From contig NZ_BBWQ01000012.1 in NCBI RefSeq assembly GCF_001463885.1, positions 161,746-225,745 of the forward strand: a DNA stretch of 64,000 bases, given 5' to 3'. The stretch's first letter is position 1. Every line of letters starts with the position of its first letter. This stretch comes from Aureimonas altamirensis. Lineage in GTDB: Bacteria > Pseudomonadota > Alphaproteobacteria > Rhizobiales > Rhizobiaceae. The notes under the pieces are model-generated. The model searched no databases and was not told where the DNA came from. It saw nothing but the letters and a program-made list of their open reading frames with translations. Made by a program: the position numbers and the translations under genes. Shown piece by piece: positions 33,651 through 42,591 of this stretch.

Positions 33651-34492
33651 CCCATCCAGCCTATGGCGCGCCGGATCGTGGCACCAATGGTAACGCCGCG
33701 CTCCCCGCCGACCGGCCGGAGCGTCGAAACCCGTCACAGGCCGTACGGCGCCTGCGCTGCCTATATCACGGACGCAGCAAGGGCGCCCTGCGCTACCAGC
33801 GCGCGGTCCTCCTCATCGATTTCGTGATCATTGCATTCTTCGTCGCCACGCCGGTTCTGCGCGACCAGGCCATCTTCCTATGGGTAGACTACGCCATTGC
33901 CCTCGTCGTTGCGGCGGAGTTGGCCGCACGCGGGCTCGCATCGCGTGATCGCCGGCTCTGGTTGCGCGAACCGGCGGTCCTCGTCGACATAGTGGTCCTG
34001 ATCACGCTCATGTTCCCGTACACGTTCGCCAACTGGGGCTTCCTGCGGATCGTCCGACTGTGGACCATGTCGCGGAACGACGTGTTTTGGCGTGCTTTCC
34101 TGGGCGGATCACTGCGGCGGTGGGAGGAAACGGTTCGTGCGTCGCTCAACCTCGTCACCTTCCTGTTCGTGTCGACCGGCTTCGTCTACACCTTCTTCTT
34201 TCGTGACGGATCAGGCCTGGAAGGCTACGTCGATGCCTTCTACTTCACGGTCGCAACGGTGACGACGACGGGGTTCGGCGACATCACGCTGCCGGGTACG
34301 ATGGGAAAGCTCACCTCGATCGTCATGATGATCTGCGGCATTTCCCTGTTCGTCCGCCTCGGGCAATCCCTCTTCCGGCCGGCCAAGGTCGTCTATCCCT
34401 GCCCGCAATGTGCCCTGCAGAAGCACGACCTAGACGCGGTCCACTGCAAGGCCTGCGGTCATATCCTGAAGATCCCCAATCCCGGGCGATGA
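33647..34492 (+). CDS. K+-channel-like ion transporter with C-terminal zinc ribbon
   Basis: A 281-residue membrane protein with an arrangement like a six-helix voltage-gated channel subunit. The S4-like segment LRIVRLWTMSRND has few regularly spaced arginines. The pore loop TVATVTTTGFGDITLPG holds the selectivity-filter pattern TTGFGD, and S6 follows (LTSIVMMICGISLFVRLGQS). The C-terminus adds CPQC and CKAC (about residues 250-275), a four-cysteine zinc ribbon that is unusual for this family. The basic N-terminal 45 residues look disordered. K+ selectivity is inferred from the filter. It is coupled to the PAP2 gene by an ATGA overlap. Confidence 0.85.
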   Translation: MTHPAYGAPDRGTNGNAALPADRPERRNPSQAVRRLRCLYHGRSKGALRYQRAVLLIDFVIIAFFVATPVLRDQAIFLWVDYAIALVVAAELAARGLASRDRRLWLREPAVLVDIVVLITLMFPYTFANWGFLRIVRLWTMSRNDVFWRAFLGGSLRRWEETVRASLNLVTFLFVSTGFVYTFFFRDGSGLEGYVDAFYFTVATVTTTGFGDITLPGTMGKLTSIVMMICGISLFVRLGQSLFRPAKVVYPCPQCALQKHDLDAVHCKACGHILKIPNPGR

Positions 34493-34610
34493 CAGGCTCC
34501 TTGCCAAGCGAGCCGCGGTAGAGCTGTGCAGGAGCGCCGCCAACTGAAAATGCTCGCACCCCCGCTGGGTCGAGCGTCAACTCCAATCATAATCGAACGA
34601 AAGCCGCAGG

Positions 34611-35189
34611 ATGATTAGAGCTCTTTACGACTGGACCCTTCGCCTCGCCGCCAAACCACGGGCGAATTACGCGCTGGGCGCCGTCTCCTTCGCGGACAGT
34701 TCATTCTTTCCGGTTCCGCCGGATATCTTGCTGATACCCATGGTGATCGCGAATCGCCGGCGGGCTTGGCGGCTCGCCTTGATCTGCACGCTCACCTCGG
34801 TCCTCGGCGCCATTGCAGGATATGTCATCGGCGCCGCGCTTTTCGAGCAGGTCGCACGGCCCATACTTGCACTCTACGGCTACTCCGAACGCTTCGCCGA
34901 GTTCGCTATCACCTATAACGAGTATGGCGCCTGGATCGTGCTGATCGCCGGCCTGACACCGTTCCCCTTCAAGGTGGTGACGATCGCCAGCGGCGCAACG
35001 AGCCTGGATTTCGTCAGCTTCGTCCTGTTGTGCACGCTGGCACGCGGAACGCGCTTCTATCTGGTCGCAGGACTACTCTACGCCTTCGGCCCACCGATCC
35101 GGGATTTCATCGAACGCAGGCTCGGTCTCGTCTTCGTGGTCCTTCTGGTGCTGCTCATCGGTGGCTTCGCCATTCGTTACTTTGCCTGA
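34611..35189 (+). CDS. YqaA/DedA-type VTT-domain membrane protein
   Basis: A 192-residue inner-membrane protein of the YqaA branch of the SNARE-associated (VTT/DedA) superfamily. SFADSSFFPVPPDILLIPM near residues 26-44 and LTPFPFKVVTIASGATSLDF near residues 113-132 are the two family re-entrant motifs; AGYVIGAALFE and LARGTRFYLVAGLLY are further typical blocks. Relatives act as lipid scramblases or in membrane stress resistance; the substrate is not known here. It seems to be a single-gene unit, 118 bases after the channel gene. Confidence 0.9.
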   Translation: MIRALYDWTLRLAAKPRANYALGAVSFADSSFFPVPPDILLIPMVIANRRRAWRLALICTLTSVLGAIAGYVIGAALFEQVARPILALYGYSERFAEFAITYNEYGAWIVLIAGLTPFPFKVVTIASGATSLDFVSFVLLCTLARGTRFYLVAGLLYAFGPPIRDFIERRLGLVFVVLLVLLIGGFAIRYFA

Positions 35190-35360
35190 CTGGGGCGGCG
35201 TGGCGCGGCGAACCGCAACTCAAGATCCGGTCACAAGAGCGTGAGCTCGACTGTAGCAACGTTGCCATAACGCGGTTTCTGAAAGAGACCTGAACCAAGG
35301 AGAGATTCGCCACTTGCACAGATATGCTCGGGCAATCTCTTGCTGCAGGGGAGGGTTTGA

Positions 35361-37037
35361 GTGAGCGCGACATTACTAATCGTGATCGGGCTGGTGTGCT
35401 TTGCCATCGGCTATTTCGTTTACTCGAAGTTCGTCGCGGAAAAGATTTACGCGCTCGACCCGAACTACGTGACGCCGGCCCATTCCATGAAGGACGGCAT
35501 CGATTACGTACCGACCAATCGCTTCGTTCTATGGGGCCATCACTTCACATCGGTCGCCGGTGCGGCCCCGATCGTTGGTCCCGCCATCGCGGTCATCTGG
35601 GGCTGGGCTCCGGCCTTCGCCTGGGTCGTGCTCGGCACCATCTTCTTTGCCGGCGTGCATGATTTCGGCGCCCTCTGGGCCAGCGTGCGCAACAAGGGCC
35701 AGTCCATCGGTGCGCTAACGGCGAACGTCCTCGGCCCGCGGGCACGCAACGTGTTCATGCTGGTCATCTTCCTGCTGCTGCTCATGGTGAACGCGGTCTT
35801 CGCCGTCGTGATTGCCGGCCTGCTCGTCCGTTTCCCCACATCCGTCATTCCGATCTGGGGCGCCATCGTCGTGGCGCTCGCCATCGGCCAGTTGATCTAC
35901 CGCCACCATGTGGGACTGCTCTGGCCTTCGGTGATCGGCGTCGTCGTCCTGTACGCGATGATCTGGCTGGGCCAGGCCGTGCCCATCACCCTGCCCGATA
36001 GCGTCTTCGGCATGAACCCGACGACGCAGTGGATCCTGCTGCTCTTCATCTATGCCGGGATCGCGTCGCTCTTGCCGGTCTGGGTCCTCCTGCAGCCGCG
36101 GGACTACATCAACGGCCTGCAGCTCTTCGTCGGCCTGATTCTCCTGTACGGGGCCACGGTTCTTGCCGGCCCGAGCATCGTGATTCCGGCCTTCAACACC
36201 GACGTTCCTCCGGGAACCCCGAGCTTCATCCCCCTTCTGTTCGTGACGATCGCCTGCGGCGCTGTCTCCGGCTTCCACGGCCTCGTCTCGTCGGGAACCT
36301 CGTCCAAGCAGCTCAACAAGGAAACCGATGCCAGGTTCGTCGGCTACTTCGGCGCCGTCGGCGAAGGCATGCTCGCCTTGGCGGCCATCGTCTGCGCCAC
36401 GGCGGGCTTCGCCTCGCTCGAAGCCTGGAAGGGGGTCTACACGCAGTTCTCAGCCGGCGGGGTCAACGCCTTCGTCGAAGGCGGTGCTAACATCCTGTCC
36501 AATGGCATCGGGCTCGACGTCGGCATCTCGGCCACAATCCTGACCGTGATGGCGGCGCTCTTCGCCGGGACAACCATGGATACGGGCCTGCGCCTGCAGC
36601 GTTACGTCGTCCAGGAAGTTGGAGAGATCACCGGTGCCGCGCCGCTGAAGAGCGGAATGGGCGCAACCTTCATCGCGCTCGCCTGCTGCTTGGCGCTTGC
36701 CTTCGGCGCGGGCTCGGGTGGTGCGGGCGGAATGCTCATCTGGCCCCTGTTCGGAACCACCAACCAGCTCTTGGCCGGATTGACCCTGTCCATCATCGCC
36801 GTGATGCTGATGCGGCTGCGCCGACCCGTCATCTACGTCCTTATCCCGCTCGTCTTCCTGCTGACTATGTCGATCTTCGCCCTGTTCATCCAGCTCGGCA
36901 CCTTCGTGAGCAGCGGGCAGTGGCTCCTCGTCACGCTGAACCTTGCCGTGCTGGCCGCCGCGATGTTCGTCACCTTCGAGGCCGTGATGGCAATGAAGCG
37001 GGAGCGGGAGGCCCAGGCGGCGCAGGCGGCGAAATGA
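35361..37037 (+). CDS. cstA: Carbon starvation protein A (CstA/BtsT family)
   Basis: A 558-residue transporter with about 16 membrane helices. The CstA landmarks are NRFVLWGHHFTSVAGAAPIV-GP near residues 53-75, FFAGVHDFGALWASVRNKG and GFHGLVSSGTSSKQLNKETD. Members import pyruvate or peptides under carbon limitation. It starts at GTG 35361 after a GGGAGGG ribosome binding site. It is shorter than the about 700-residue E. coli protein and belongs to the compact form. Its stop overlaps the start of the small CC-ending gene (ATGA), and an ArsA-like ATPase follows, so the three are one unit. Confidence 0.94.
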   Translation: MSATLLIVIGLVCFAIGYFVYSKFVAEKIYALDPNYVTPAHSMKDGIDYVPTNRFVLWGHHFTSVAGAAPIVGPAIAVIWGWAPAFAWVVLGTIFFAGVHDFGALWASVRNKGQSIGALTANVLGPRARNVFMLVIFLLLLMVNAVFAVVIAGLLVRFPTSVIPIWGAIVVALAIGQLIYRHHVGLLWPSVIGVVVLYAMIWLGQAVPITLPDSVFGMNPTTQWILLLFIYAGIASLLPVWVLLQPRDYINGLQLFVGLILLYGATVLAGPSIVIPAFNTDVPPGTPSFIPLLFVTIACGAVSGFHGLVSSGTSSKQLNKETDARFVGYFGAVGEGMLALAAIVCATAGFASLEAWKGVYTQFSAGGVNAFVEGGANILSNGIGLDVGISATILTVMAALFAGTTMDTGLRLQRYVVQEVGEITGAAPLKSGMGATFIALACCLALAFGAGSGGAGGMLIWPLFGTTNQLLAGLTLSIIAVMLMRLRRPVIYVLIPLVFLLTMSIFALFIQLGTFVSSGQWLLVTLNLAVLAAAMFVTFEAVMAMKREREAQAAQAAK

Positions 37038-37294
37038 CCCGGGACCTCTTCTCCGCCATATCCGACGGGCTGCGCGAGTTCTATGTCGCCCCGTACCGTC
37101 GGACATTCGCCCGCGCGGCGCGGGAGGAGGAAGACCTGTTCATGATGCTGGCCATGAGCGAGGCGCTCGGCGTACCGAACCCGGTGACCTACTATACGCT
37201 GGAGCTTCTGCCCGAGATGCTGGACCGGTACCACGACTGGCACCGCCGCATGGGGCTGCCCCACTCGCCCCTCGACGGGTTGCGATGCTGCTAA
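37034..37294 (+). CDS. Small cory-CC-star type protein with terminal Cys-Cys
   Basis: An 86-residue soluble protein that ends exactly in Cys-Cys. The segments LREFYVAPYRRTFARAAREE, EDLFMMLAMSEALGVPNP and DWHRRMGLPHSPLDGLRCC match what is known as the cory-CC-star family: small proteins found beside CstA-type carriers and ArsA-like ATPases, with no defined function. It overlaps cstA by four bases and the ATPase gene by ten, which argues for tightly fixed stoichiometry. The C-terminal cysteine pair could bind metal or be handed over by the ATPase; that is speculation. Confidence 0.85.
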   Translation: MTRDLFSAISDGLREFYVAPYRRTFARAAREEEDLFMMLAMSEALGVPNPVTYYTLELLPEMLDRYHDWHRRMGLPHSPLDGLRCC

Positions 37295-38253
37295 CACCGC
37301 TTTCCAGCCGTAGGCTGCTCTTCTTCGGCGGCAAGGGCGGCGTCGGAAAGACGACGCTGGCATCCGCCGTCGCGGCGGGCCTGGCCGACAGTGGCAAGCG
37401 GGTGCTCCTGGCATCCACCGACCCTGCGCATAATCTCGGCCATATATGGGGGCGCGAGGTCGGCCCCCGGCCGGTTCGGCTGGCGGCGGGGCTGGACGCG
37501 CTGGAGATCGATCCGTCGGAAACGGTCGACGCCCATCTTTCGGCCGTGGCCGACACGTTGCGGCCGCTGCTGCCCGAACGCCTGCGCGCCCCGTTGCAGC
37601 ATCATCTCACCCTGGCGCGCGATGCCCCCGGCATGGCGGAAGCCGCCCTTCTGGAAAAGATGGCCAATATCGTCGGCGCCGGCCTTTCCTCCCATGACGT
37701 CGTCATCTTCGATACGGCACCGTCCGGCCATACGTCGCGGCTCCTGGAACTGCCCGAGCAGATGGCGGCCTGGACCGAGGGCATGATGGGACGCCGAGAC
37801 AGGGCCGACCGGTTCAAAGCGGCCCTCGGCCAGTTTCGGGCCGACAGTCCCGACACGGCGAGCGAGACGCGCGAGCATACGATCCGCCACGTCCTTTCGA
37901 AGCGCCGCGACACGTTCAACACCATGCGCGCCGCCCTGACGGATGAAGGGCTGACGGCCTTCCTCATCGTTCTGGCGGCGGAGCGGCTGCCTGTGCTCGA
38001 AAGCCTGGAACTCGACACCCGGCTTCGGCGCGCGGGCATACCGGTGGCGGGCTTTATCCTGAACCGCCTGGCGCCGGCCGATGCCGGCGCGTTCCAGGAC
38101 GCGCGTCGCGCCGGCGAGCGCCCCTACGTCGCGCAGATGCAGGATGCCGCAGGCCCGCGCCTTCTGGCCCGCCTTCCCATGCTGGCATCCGAAATTGTGG
38201 GGCCGGACGCGCTGCTGCAATTCTTTCGTTCCGAAATTGCTGTACCATCCTGA
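37285..38253 (+). CDS. ArsA/Get3-family ATPase next to cstA
   Basis: A 322-residue single-domain ATPase. The deviant P-loop FGGKGGVGKTTLA is at residues 14-26, switch II reads FDTAPSGHTSRLLELP, and LASTDPAHNLG is the switch-I region, all standard for ArsA/Get3. Only one ATPase domain is present, so it should act as a dimer. It does not lie in the ars operon (which has its own arsB) and has no arsD neighbour. Its fixed partners are CstA and the CC-ending protein, so an arsenite-pump role is unlikely. It may help to place or regulate the carrier; unknown. Confidence 0.9.
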   Translation: MLLTPLSSRRLLFFGGKGGVGKTTLASAVAAGLADSGKRVLLASTDPAHNLGHIWGREVGPRPVRLAAGLDALEIDPSETVDAHLSAVADTLRPLLPERLRAPLQHHLTLARDAPGMAEAALLEKMANIVGAGLSSHDVVIFDTAPSGHTSRLLELPEQMAAWTEGMMGRRDRADRFKAALGQFRADSPDTASETREHTIRHVLSKRRDTFNTMRAALTDEGLTAFLIVLAAERLPVLESLELDTRLRRAGIPVAGFILNRLAPADAGAFQDARRAGERPYVAQMQDAAGPRLLARLPMLASEIVGPDALLQFFRSEIAVPS

Positions 38254-38325
38254 GCCGCTAGACTCTGGGGGTGACCGCATCTATGCCCCGGTCCGGGGGG
38301 TGAACTTTTTCGGAGTTGCACAACA

Positions 38326-39741
38326 ATGACAGTCCTTATCGACGCCTTGAACGGCGTTCTGTGGAATTACATCCTCATATACGGGCTTCTCGCGGTCGGT
38401 ATTCTCTTCACCTTTCGCCTGGGCTTTCTACAGCTCCGCCACTTCCCCGAATTCTTCCGGGTCGTCTCCAAGTCCGAAACGACGGACAAACACGGCATCA
38501 GCCCCTTCCAGGCCCTGACCATCTCGCTCGCGTCCCGCGTCGGTACCGGCAACATCGCCGGCGTTGCCGTCGCACTGTCGCTTGGCGGACCCGGCGCCAT
38601 CTTCTGGATGTGGGTCGTCGCGTTCCTCGGAATGGCGACGGCCTATGCCGAATCCACCCTCGCCCAGCTCTACAAGGTCGAGAATGCCGAAGGCCAATAT
38701 CGCGGCGGCCCGGCCTTCTACATCGCCAGGGGTCTTCGTGCTCCCTGGGCGGGTAGCCTCTTCTCGATCTTCCTCATCCTGTCCTTCGGCCTCGTCTTCA
38801 ACGCTGTCCAGGCGAATTCGATCGCCGATGCGATGGAAGGGGCCTTCGGCTTAAACAAGCTGTGGGTGGGCATCGCCGTCGCGATCCTGTCCGGCATCAT
38901 CATCTTCGGCGGAATCCGTCAGATCGCCCGCGTCGCGGAGGTCATCGTCCCCGTCATGGCCGGGCTCTACCTGCTCCTGGCCATCGCCGTCGTGATCATG
39001 AACCTGTCGGAGATTCCCAGCGTCCTCGCATTGATCTTCAGCCACGCTTTCGGGCTTCAGGAAGCCGCCGGCGGTGTCACGGGCGGTGTCCTGGCCGCAA
39101 TGCTCAACGGGGTGAAGCGCGGCCTCTTCTCGAACGAAGCAGGGATGGGTTCGGCACCCAACATCGCAGCCGTCGCAACGCCGCAACCACACCATCCGTC
39201 GTCACAGGGTTTCGTGCAGGCGCTCGGCGTCTTCATCGACACCATCGTCATCTGCACCTGCACCGCCATCATGATCCTTCTGTCGGACGTCTACCAGTTC
39301 GGCGGGCCGATCGAAGGCGCTACGCTGACGCAGAATGCGCTGAATGAGCAGTTCGGTGCCTTCGGACTGTATTTCATAGCAGTGGCAATCTTCTTCTTTG
39401 CCTTTACTTCGATCATCGGCAACTTCGCCTATGCCGAAAATGCGATGGCCTTCCTGCGCGCCGACGGAAAGCTCCCGATGACGCTCCTGCGGCTCGCTGC
39501 CATGGCCATGGTGGTCTGGGGCGCCTATGAAAGCGTGGCGACCGTCTTCAACGCCGCGGATGCGTCCATGGGACTGATGGCGACCATCAATCTTATCGCG
39601 ATCGTGCTCCTGTCCGGTACGGTGGTCAAACTGACCCGCGACTACTTCCGGCAACGTACCGCGGGCAAATCGCCGGTCTTCGTAGCGGATGATTATCCGG
39701 AACTGCAGGGCCGCATCGATAGGGATATCTGGTCGAAGTGA
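38326..39741 (+). CDS. AGCS family alanine/glycine:cation symporter
   Basis: A 471-residue secondary transporter of the AGCS family that imports alanine or glycine with Na+. The family block ALTISLASRVGTGNIAGVAV is near residues 63-82; GPGAIFWMWVVAFLGMATAY, GMGSAPNIAA and the N-terminal GVLWNYILIYGLLAVGILFT agree. About 10-11 helices. The ATG at 38326 is weakly preceded by a ribosome binding site. It stands 72 bases after the ATPase gene and may share its transcript. A Na+-coupled carrier beside the Na+/H+ antiporter operon is a sensible neighbour. Confidence 0.93.
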   Translation: MTVLIDALNGVLWNYILIYGLLAVGILFTFRLGFLQLRHFPEFFRVVSKSETTDKHGISPFQALTISLASRVGTGNIAGVAVALSLGGPGAIFWMWVVAFLGMATAYAESTLAQLYKVENAEGQYRGGPAFYIARGLRAPWAGSLFSIFLILSFGLVFNAVQANSIADAMEGAFGLNKLWVGIAVAILSGIIIFGGIRQIARVAEVIVPVMAGLYLLLAIAVVIMNLSEIPSVLALIFSHAFGLQEAAGGVTGGVLAAMLNGVKRGLFSNEAGMGSAPNIAAVATPQPHHPSSQGFVQALGVFIDTIVICTCTAIMILLSDVYQFGGPIEGATLTQNALNEQFGAFGLYFIAVAIFFFAFTSIIGNFAYAENAMAFLRADGKLPMTLLRLAAMAMVVWGAYESVATVFNAADASMGLMATINLIAIVLLSGTVVKLTRDYFRQRTAGKSPVFVADDYPELQGRIDRDIWSK

Positions 39742-39752
39742 CGGCTGATAAT

Positions 39753-39768
39753 GTTCCGGTTCCGGAAC
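39753..39768. promoter_or_regulatory. Inverted repeat between the AGCS and mrp genes
   Basis: GTTCCGG, two bases, CCGGAAC: a perfect 7-base inverted repeat just after the AGCS stop. There is no T-tract, so it is either a weak terminator or an operator for the mrp promoter at 39812. Confidence 0.45.
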
Positions 39769-39811
39769 ACCATCTCGCAATCTGCGTAAGCATAGATTCT
39801 TTGTGAGCGTG

Positions 39812-39840
39812 TTGACGCGGCTCGCTTCTGCCCGCTATCC
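39812..39840 (+). promoter_or_regulatory. Predicted sigma-70-type promoter of the mrp operon
   Basis: TTGACG (39812-39817), a 17-base spacer and CTATCC (39835-39840) fit the housekeeping promoter pattern of alphaproteobacteria. Transcription would begin near 39847, which favours the GTG 39872 start of mrpA over TTG 39854. Confidence 0.55.
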
Positions 39841-39871
39841 CGCGTGGTGATAATTGGGGATCTGTGCTTAC

Positions 39872-42187
39872 GTGGCGATAAGCTTAACTCTGCTATTCAT
39901 CATTTCGGGCTTGAGCTTCTGGCTGCTGCGCCTGACCGGTGCGCGGCTCGGCGCGGCGGCAGCGCTCATCCCCTTCGCCCTGTTCGTATGGTTTTTTCTC
40001 TATCTGCCGGACATCGGCAGTGGGTTCGAAGTCGTCGAAGACATCAGCTGGGTGCCTTCACTCGGGGTTTCCCTGACCTTCCGGCTGGACGGGTTCTCCC
40101 TGCTGTTCACCCTTCTGGTGACCGGCATCGGAACCCTGGTCGTCTTGTATGCCAACGCCTATTTCTGCGATGCGCCCGCCACACGGCGCGCCAGCTTCAT
40201 CGGCCTGATCCTCTTGTTCATGGCGGCGATGCTCGGCACGGTATGGTCCGACCATCTCATCGGCCTCTATGTGTTCTGGGAGCTAACTAGCCTCTTCTCC
40301 TATCTCATCATCGGCTTCGACGCCGCCAAGAAGGATGCGCGCAAGGCGGCCCTGCAATCGCTGATCGTCACGGCGGGCGGCGGACTGGCGCTCTTCGGCG
40401 GTATCCTCCTGATGGGCCTGGCGCTGGATACCTGGTCCCTGTTGCAGATCGCCATGCGCGGCCCGGAGCTTGCCGCTTCGCCGCTCGCACCGGCCATCCT
40501 AGTGCTCGTGCTCATCGGCGCATTCACCAAGTCTGCGCAGTTCCCGTTCCATTTCTGGCTGCCCAACGCCATGGCCGCGCCGACACCGGCTTCAGCCTTC
40601 CTGCACTCGGCTACCATGGTCAAGCTGGGCGTCTACCTTCTGGCCCGTTTGGACGCCCCCTTCTCAGCCATGCCCGCCTTCGGGCCGACGCTCGTCTTCT
40701 TCGGGGCGCTGACGCTGCTGGTCGCCGCGCTGCGCGCGCTGATGCAGGGCGGCTTCAAGGCCATCCTGGCGCAGTCGACCGTCGGCTCGCTAGGCCTGCT
40801 CGTCATGCTCATCGGCCTCGGCGGCACTGTCGCCAGCGTTGCGGTCGTCACCTTCATCCTCGCCCATGCGCTGTACAAGGCGGCCCTGTTCTTCTGCGCC
40901 GGCACGGCCATCCATGCGACGCACCAGCCCGACGTCCTTGCCATGCGTGGCCTCGGCAAGCGCCTGCCGCTCACGGCAACGGCTTGCGTACTCGCGGCAC
41001 TGGCGATGGCCGGCCTGCCGCCTTTGTTCGCCTTCATAGCCAAGGAAACGATCTTCGAGGCGATGCTGGACGATCGTGCGGGTGCCTTGCTGCTGGTCGC
41101 CGCGGTCGTCGGCAACGCGGCCTTCGTGATGATCGGCCTGACGGCGGCGCTGCGGCCCTTCCTGCTGGGCTCGGCAGCCCCATCGAAAATCTATCATGGG
41201 GAATCGCCGGGCCTCGTCGCCGGGCCACTGCTGCTCGGAGCGGCGGGCCTTCTGTTCGGCCTTTTCCCCAATTTCGCCGAACCGCTGACCAATGCGGCGG
41301 CCACGTCGATCGCGGGCCAGGAGGTCGCCTTTTCGCTGTATCTCTGGCACGGCGTTACGCCCATGCTGATGCTCAGCCTTGCCGTGGTGGCGCTCGGCGT
41401 CCTGCTCTACCTGGCCTGGCCGCTCGCCGTGCGTTGGCTCGGCAGCAATGTGGTGCTGGCCAGGCTCCTTGGCGATGCCGGATACAACCGCCTGTTCGAC
41501 GGCACGCTGGCGCTGGCCCGCCTGTCCACCCGCATGCTGCAGAATGGCGACCAGCACCGCTATACGGCGATCGTCATGGCAACGGTCCTCGCCGTGTCGG
41601 CAGGGACGCTGGTTCTGGTCGCACCGTCGACGCAACTGGACCTGTCCATGGAAGGCTTCCGACTAGCACCGACCGCCGTGCTGATCCTGATGGTGGCGGG
41701 CGGCATCATCGCGACACGTGTGCGTTCGCTCCTGACCGCTGTCGTGTCCATGGGCATGATCGGCTTCGGCTCGGCGCTGATCTTCCTCCTGAACGGTGCG
41801 CCGGACCTTGCCCTGACCCAGTTTTCGGTCGAAGTGCTGATCGTCCTGATCCTGACGGCGCTTCTTCTGCGCACTCCGGTTCGACGCGGTCATTCGCGCA
41901 CCCGTTCCGAACGGGGCATGGATGCGGCGATGTCGGTGGGATTCGGCCTCCTGCTCTTCGCCGGCCTCCTCGCCATGACCGGCGCGCCGCTCGACCTCAG
42001 CCTTTCCGAATTCTACGGACGCGCCTCCTATGCCGAGGCCTATGGCCGTAACGTCGTCAACGTCATCCTGGTGGACTTCCGCGCCCTCGATACGATGGGG
42101 GAAATCGCGGTGATCTGCCTGGCTGCGATCGGCGTCTGGGGAATGCTGCGTGTCCGTGGCGCGCATCGCGGGGGGAAATCCGCATGA
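39872..42187 (+). CDS. mrpA: Na+/H+ antiporter subunit A (MrpA/PhaA/MnhA)
   Basis: The large pore-forming subunit of the multi-subunit Mrp antiporter, 771 residues from GTG 39872 (a TTG at 39854 in the same frame is less likely, see promoter). The central part is NuoL-like: YVFWELTSLFSYLIIGFD, KSAQFPFHFWLPNAMAAPTP with SAFLHSATMVKLGVYLLARL, and FIAKETIFEA. The C-terminal part (LNGAPDLALTQFSVEVLIVL) is the MrpB-type extension. Several conserved Glu/Lys residues for ion passage are present. It exports Na+ (or K+, as the rhizobial Pha system) in exchange for H+ at high pH or salt. Confidence 0.93.
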   Translation: MAISLTLLFIISGLSFWLLRLTGARLGAAAALIPFALFVWFFLYLPDIGSGFEVVEDISWVPSLGVSLTFRLDGFSLLFTLLVTGIGTLVVLYANAYFCDAPATRRASFIGLILLFMAAMLGTVWSDHLIGLYVFWELTSLFSYLIIGFDAAKKDARKAALQSLIVTAGGGLALFGGILLMGLALDTWSLLQIAMRGPELAASPLAPAILVLVLIGAFTKSAQFPFHFWLPNAMAAPTPASAFLHSATMVKLGVYLLARLDAPFSAMPAFGPTLVFFGALTLLVAALRALMQGGFKAILAQSTVGSLGLLVMLIGLGGTVASVAVVTFILAHALYKAALFFCAGTAIHATHQPDVLAMRGLGKRLPLTATACVLAALAMAGLPPLFAFIAKETIFEAMLDDRAGALLLVAAVVGNAAFVMIGLTAALRPFLLGSAAPSKIYHGESPGLVAGPLLLGAAGLLFGLFPNFAEPLTNAAATSIAGQEVAFSLYLWHGVTPMLMLSLAVVALGVLLYLAWPLAVRWLGSNVVLARLLGDAGYNRLFDGTLALARLSTRMLQNGDQHRYTAIVMATVLAVSAGTLVLVAPSTQLDLSMEGFRLAPTAVLILMVAGGIIATRVRSLLTAVVSMGMIGFGSALIFLLNGAPDLALTQFSVEVLIVLILTALLLRTPVRRGHSRTRSERGMDAAMSVGFGLLLFAGLLAMTGAPLDLSLSEFYGRASYAEAYGRNVVNVILVDFRALDTMGEIAVICLAAIGVWGMLRVRGAHRGGKSA

Positions 42188-42591
42188 GCTCGCTCGTCCT
42201 GTCGGCGATGTCCCGCATCATCTTCGTGATCATGTTCGCGGTGTCGCTCTTCATCCTTTACCGGGGCCACAATTTCCCAGGCGGCGGCTTCGTGGGCGGC
42301 CTCGTGGCGGCTTCGGGATTTGCGGTCCTGGCGCTTGCGGATGGCGCGGTATCCGCACGCAAAGCCCTGTATTTCCACCCCGTGGCGCTGACGGGTTGCG
42401 GCCTGACCATGGCCATCGCCAGCGGACTGCCAGGGCTGGTGACTTCGTCGTCCTACCTCACCCATTGGTGGCTCCACATCGGAAGCTTCCACACCGGCAC
42501 CGCACTCATCTTCGATATCGGCGTCTATTTCGTCGTGATCGGCGGCGTCATGGCCATGGTGCTGCGCTTCTACGAGGAATTCGAAGCATGA
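42184..42591 (+). CDS. mrpB: Na+/H+ antiporter subunit B (MrpB)
   Basis: A 135-residue membrane protein of the MnhB family: RGHNFPGGGFVGGLVAASGF (residues 26-45) is its signature, and HTGTALIFDIGVYFVVIGGV the second conserved block. Four helices. It is a structural subunit of the antiporter complex. It overlaps mrpA by four bases (ATGA) and mrpC likewise. Confidence 0.93.
   Translation: MSSLVLSAMSRIIFVIMFAVSLFILYRGHNFPGGGFVGGLVAASGFAVLALADGAVSARKALYFHPVALTGCGLTMAIASGLPGLVTSSSYLTHWWLHIGSFHTGTALIFDIGVYFVVIGGVMAMVLRFYEEFEA

Noticed and set aside
37285..38253. ArsA-like ATPase as part of arsenic resistance
   Set aside because: It is 5 kb from the ars operon, has a single ATPase domain and is locked by overlaps to cstA and the CC-ending gene; no arsD is present.
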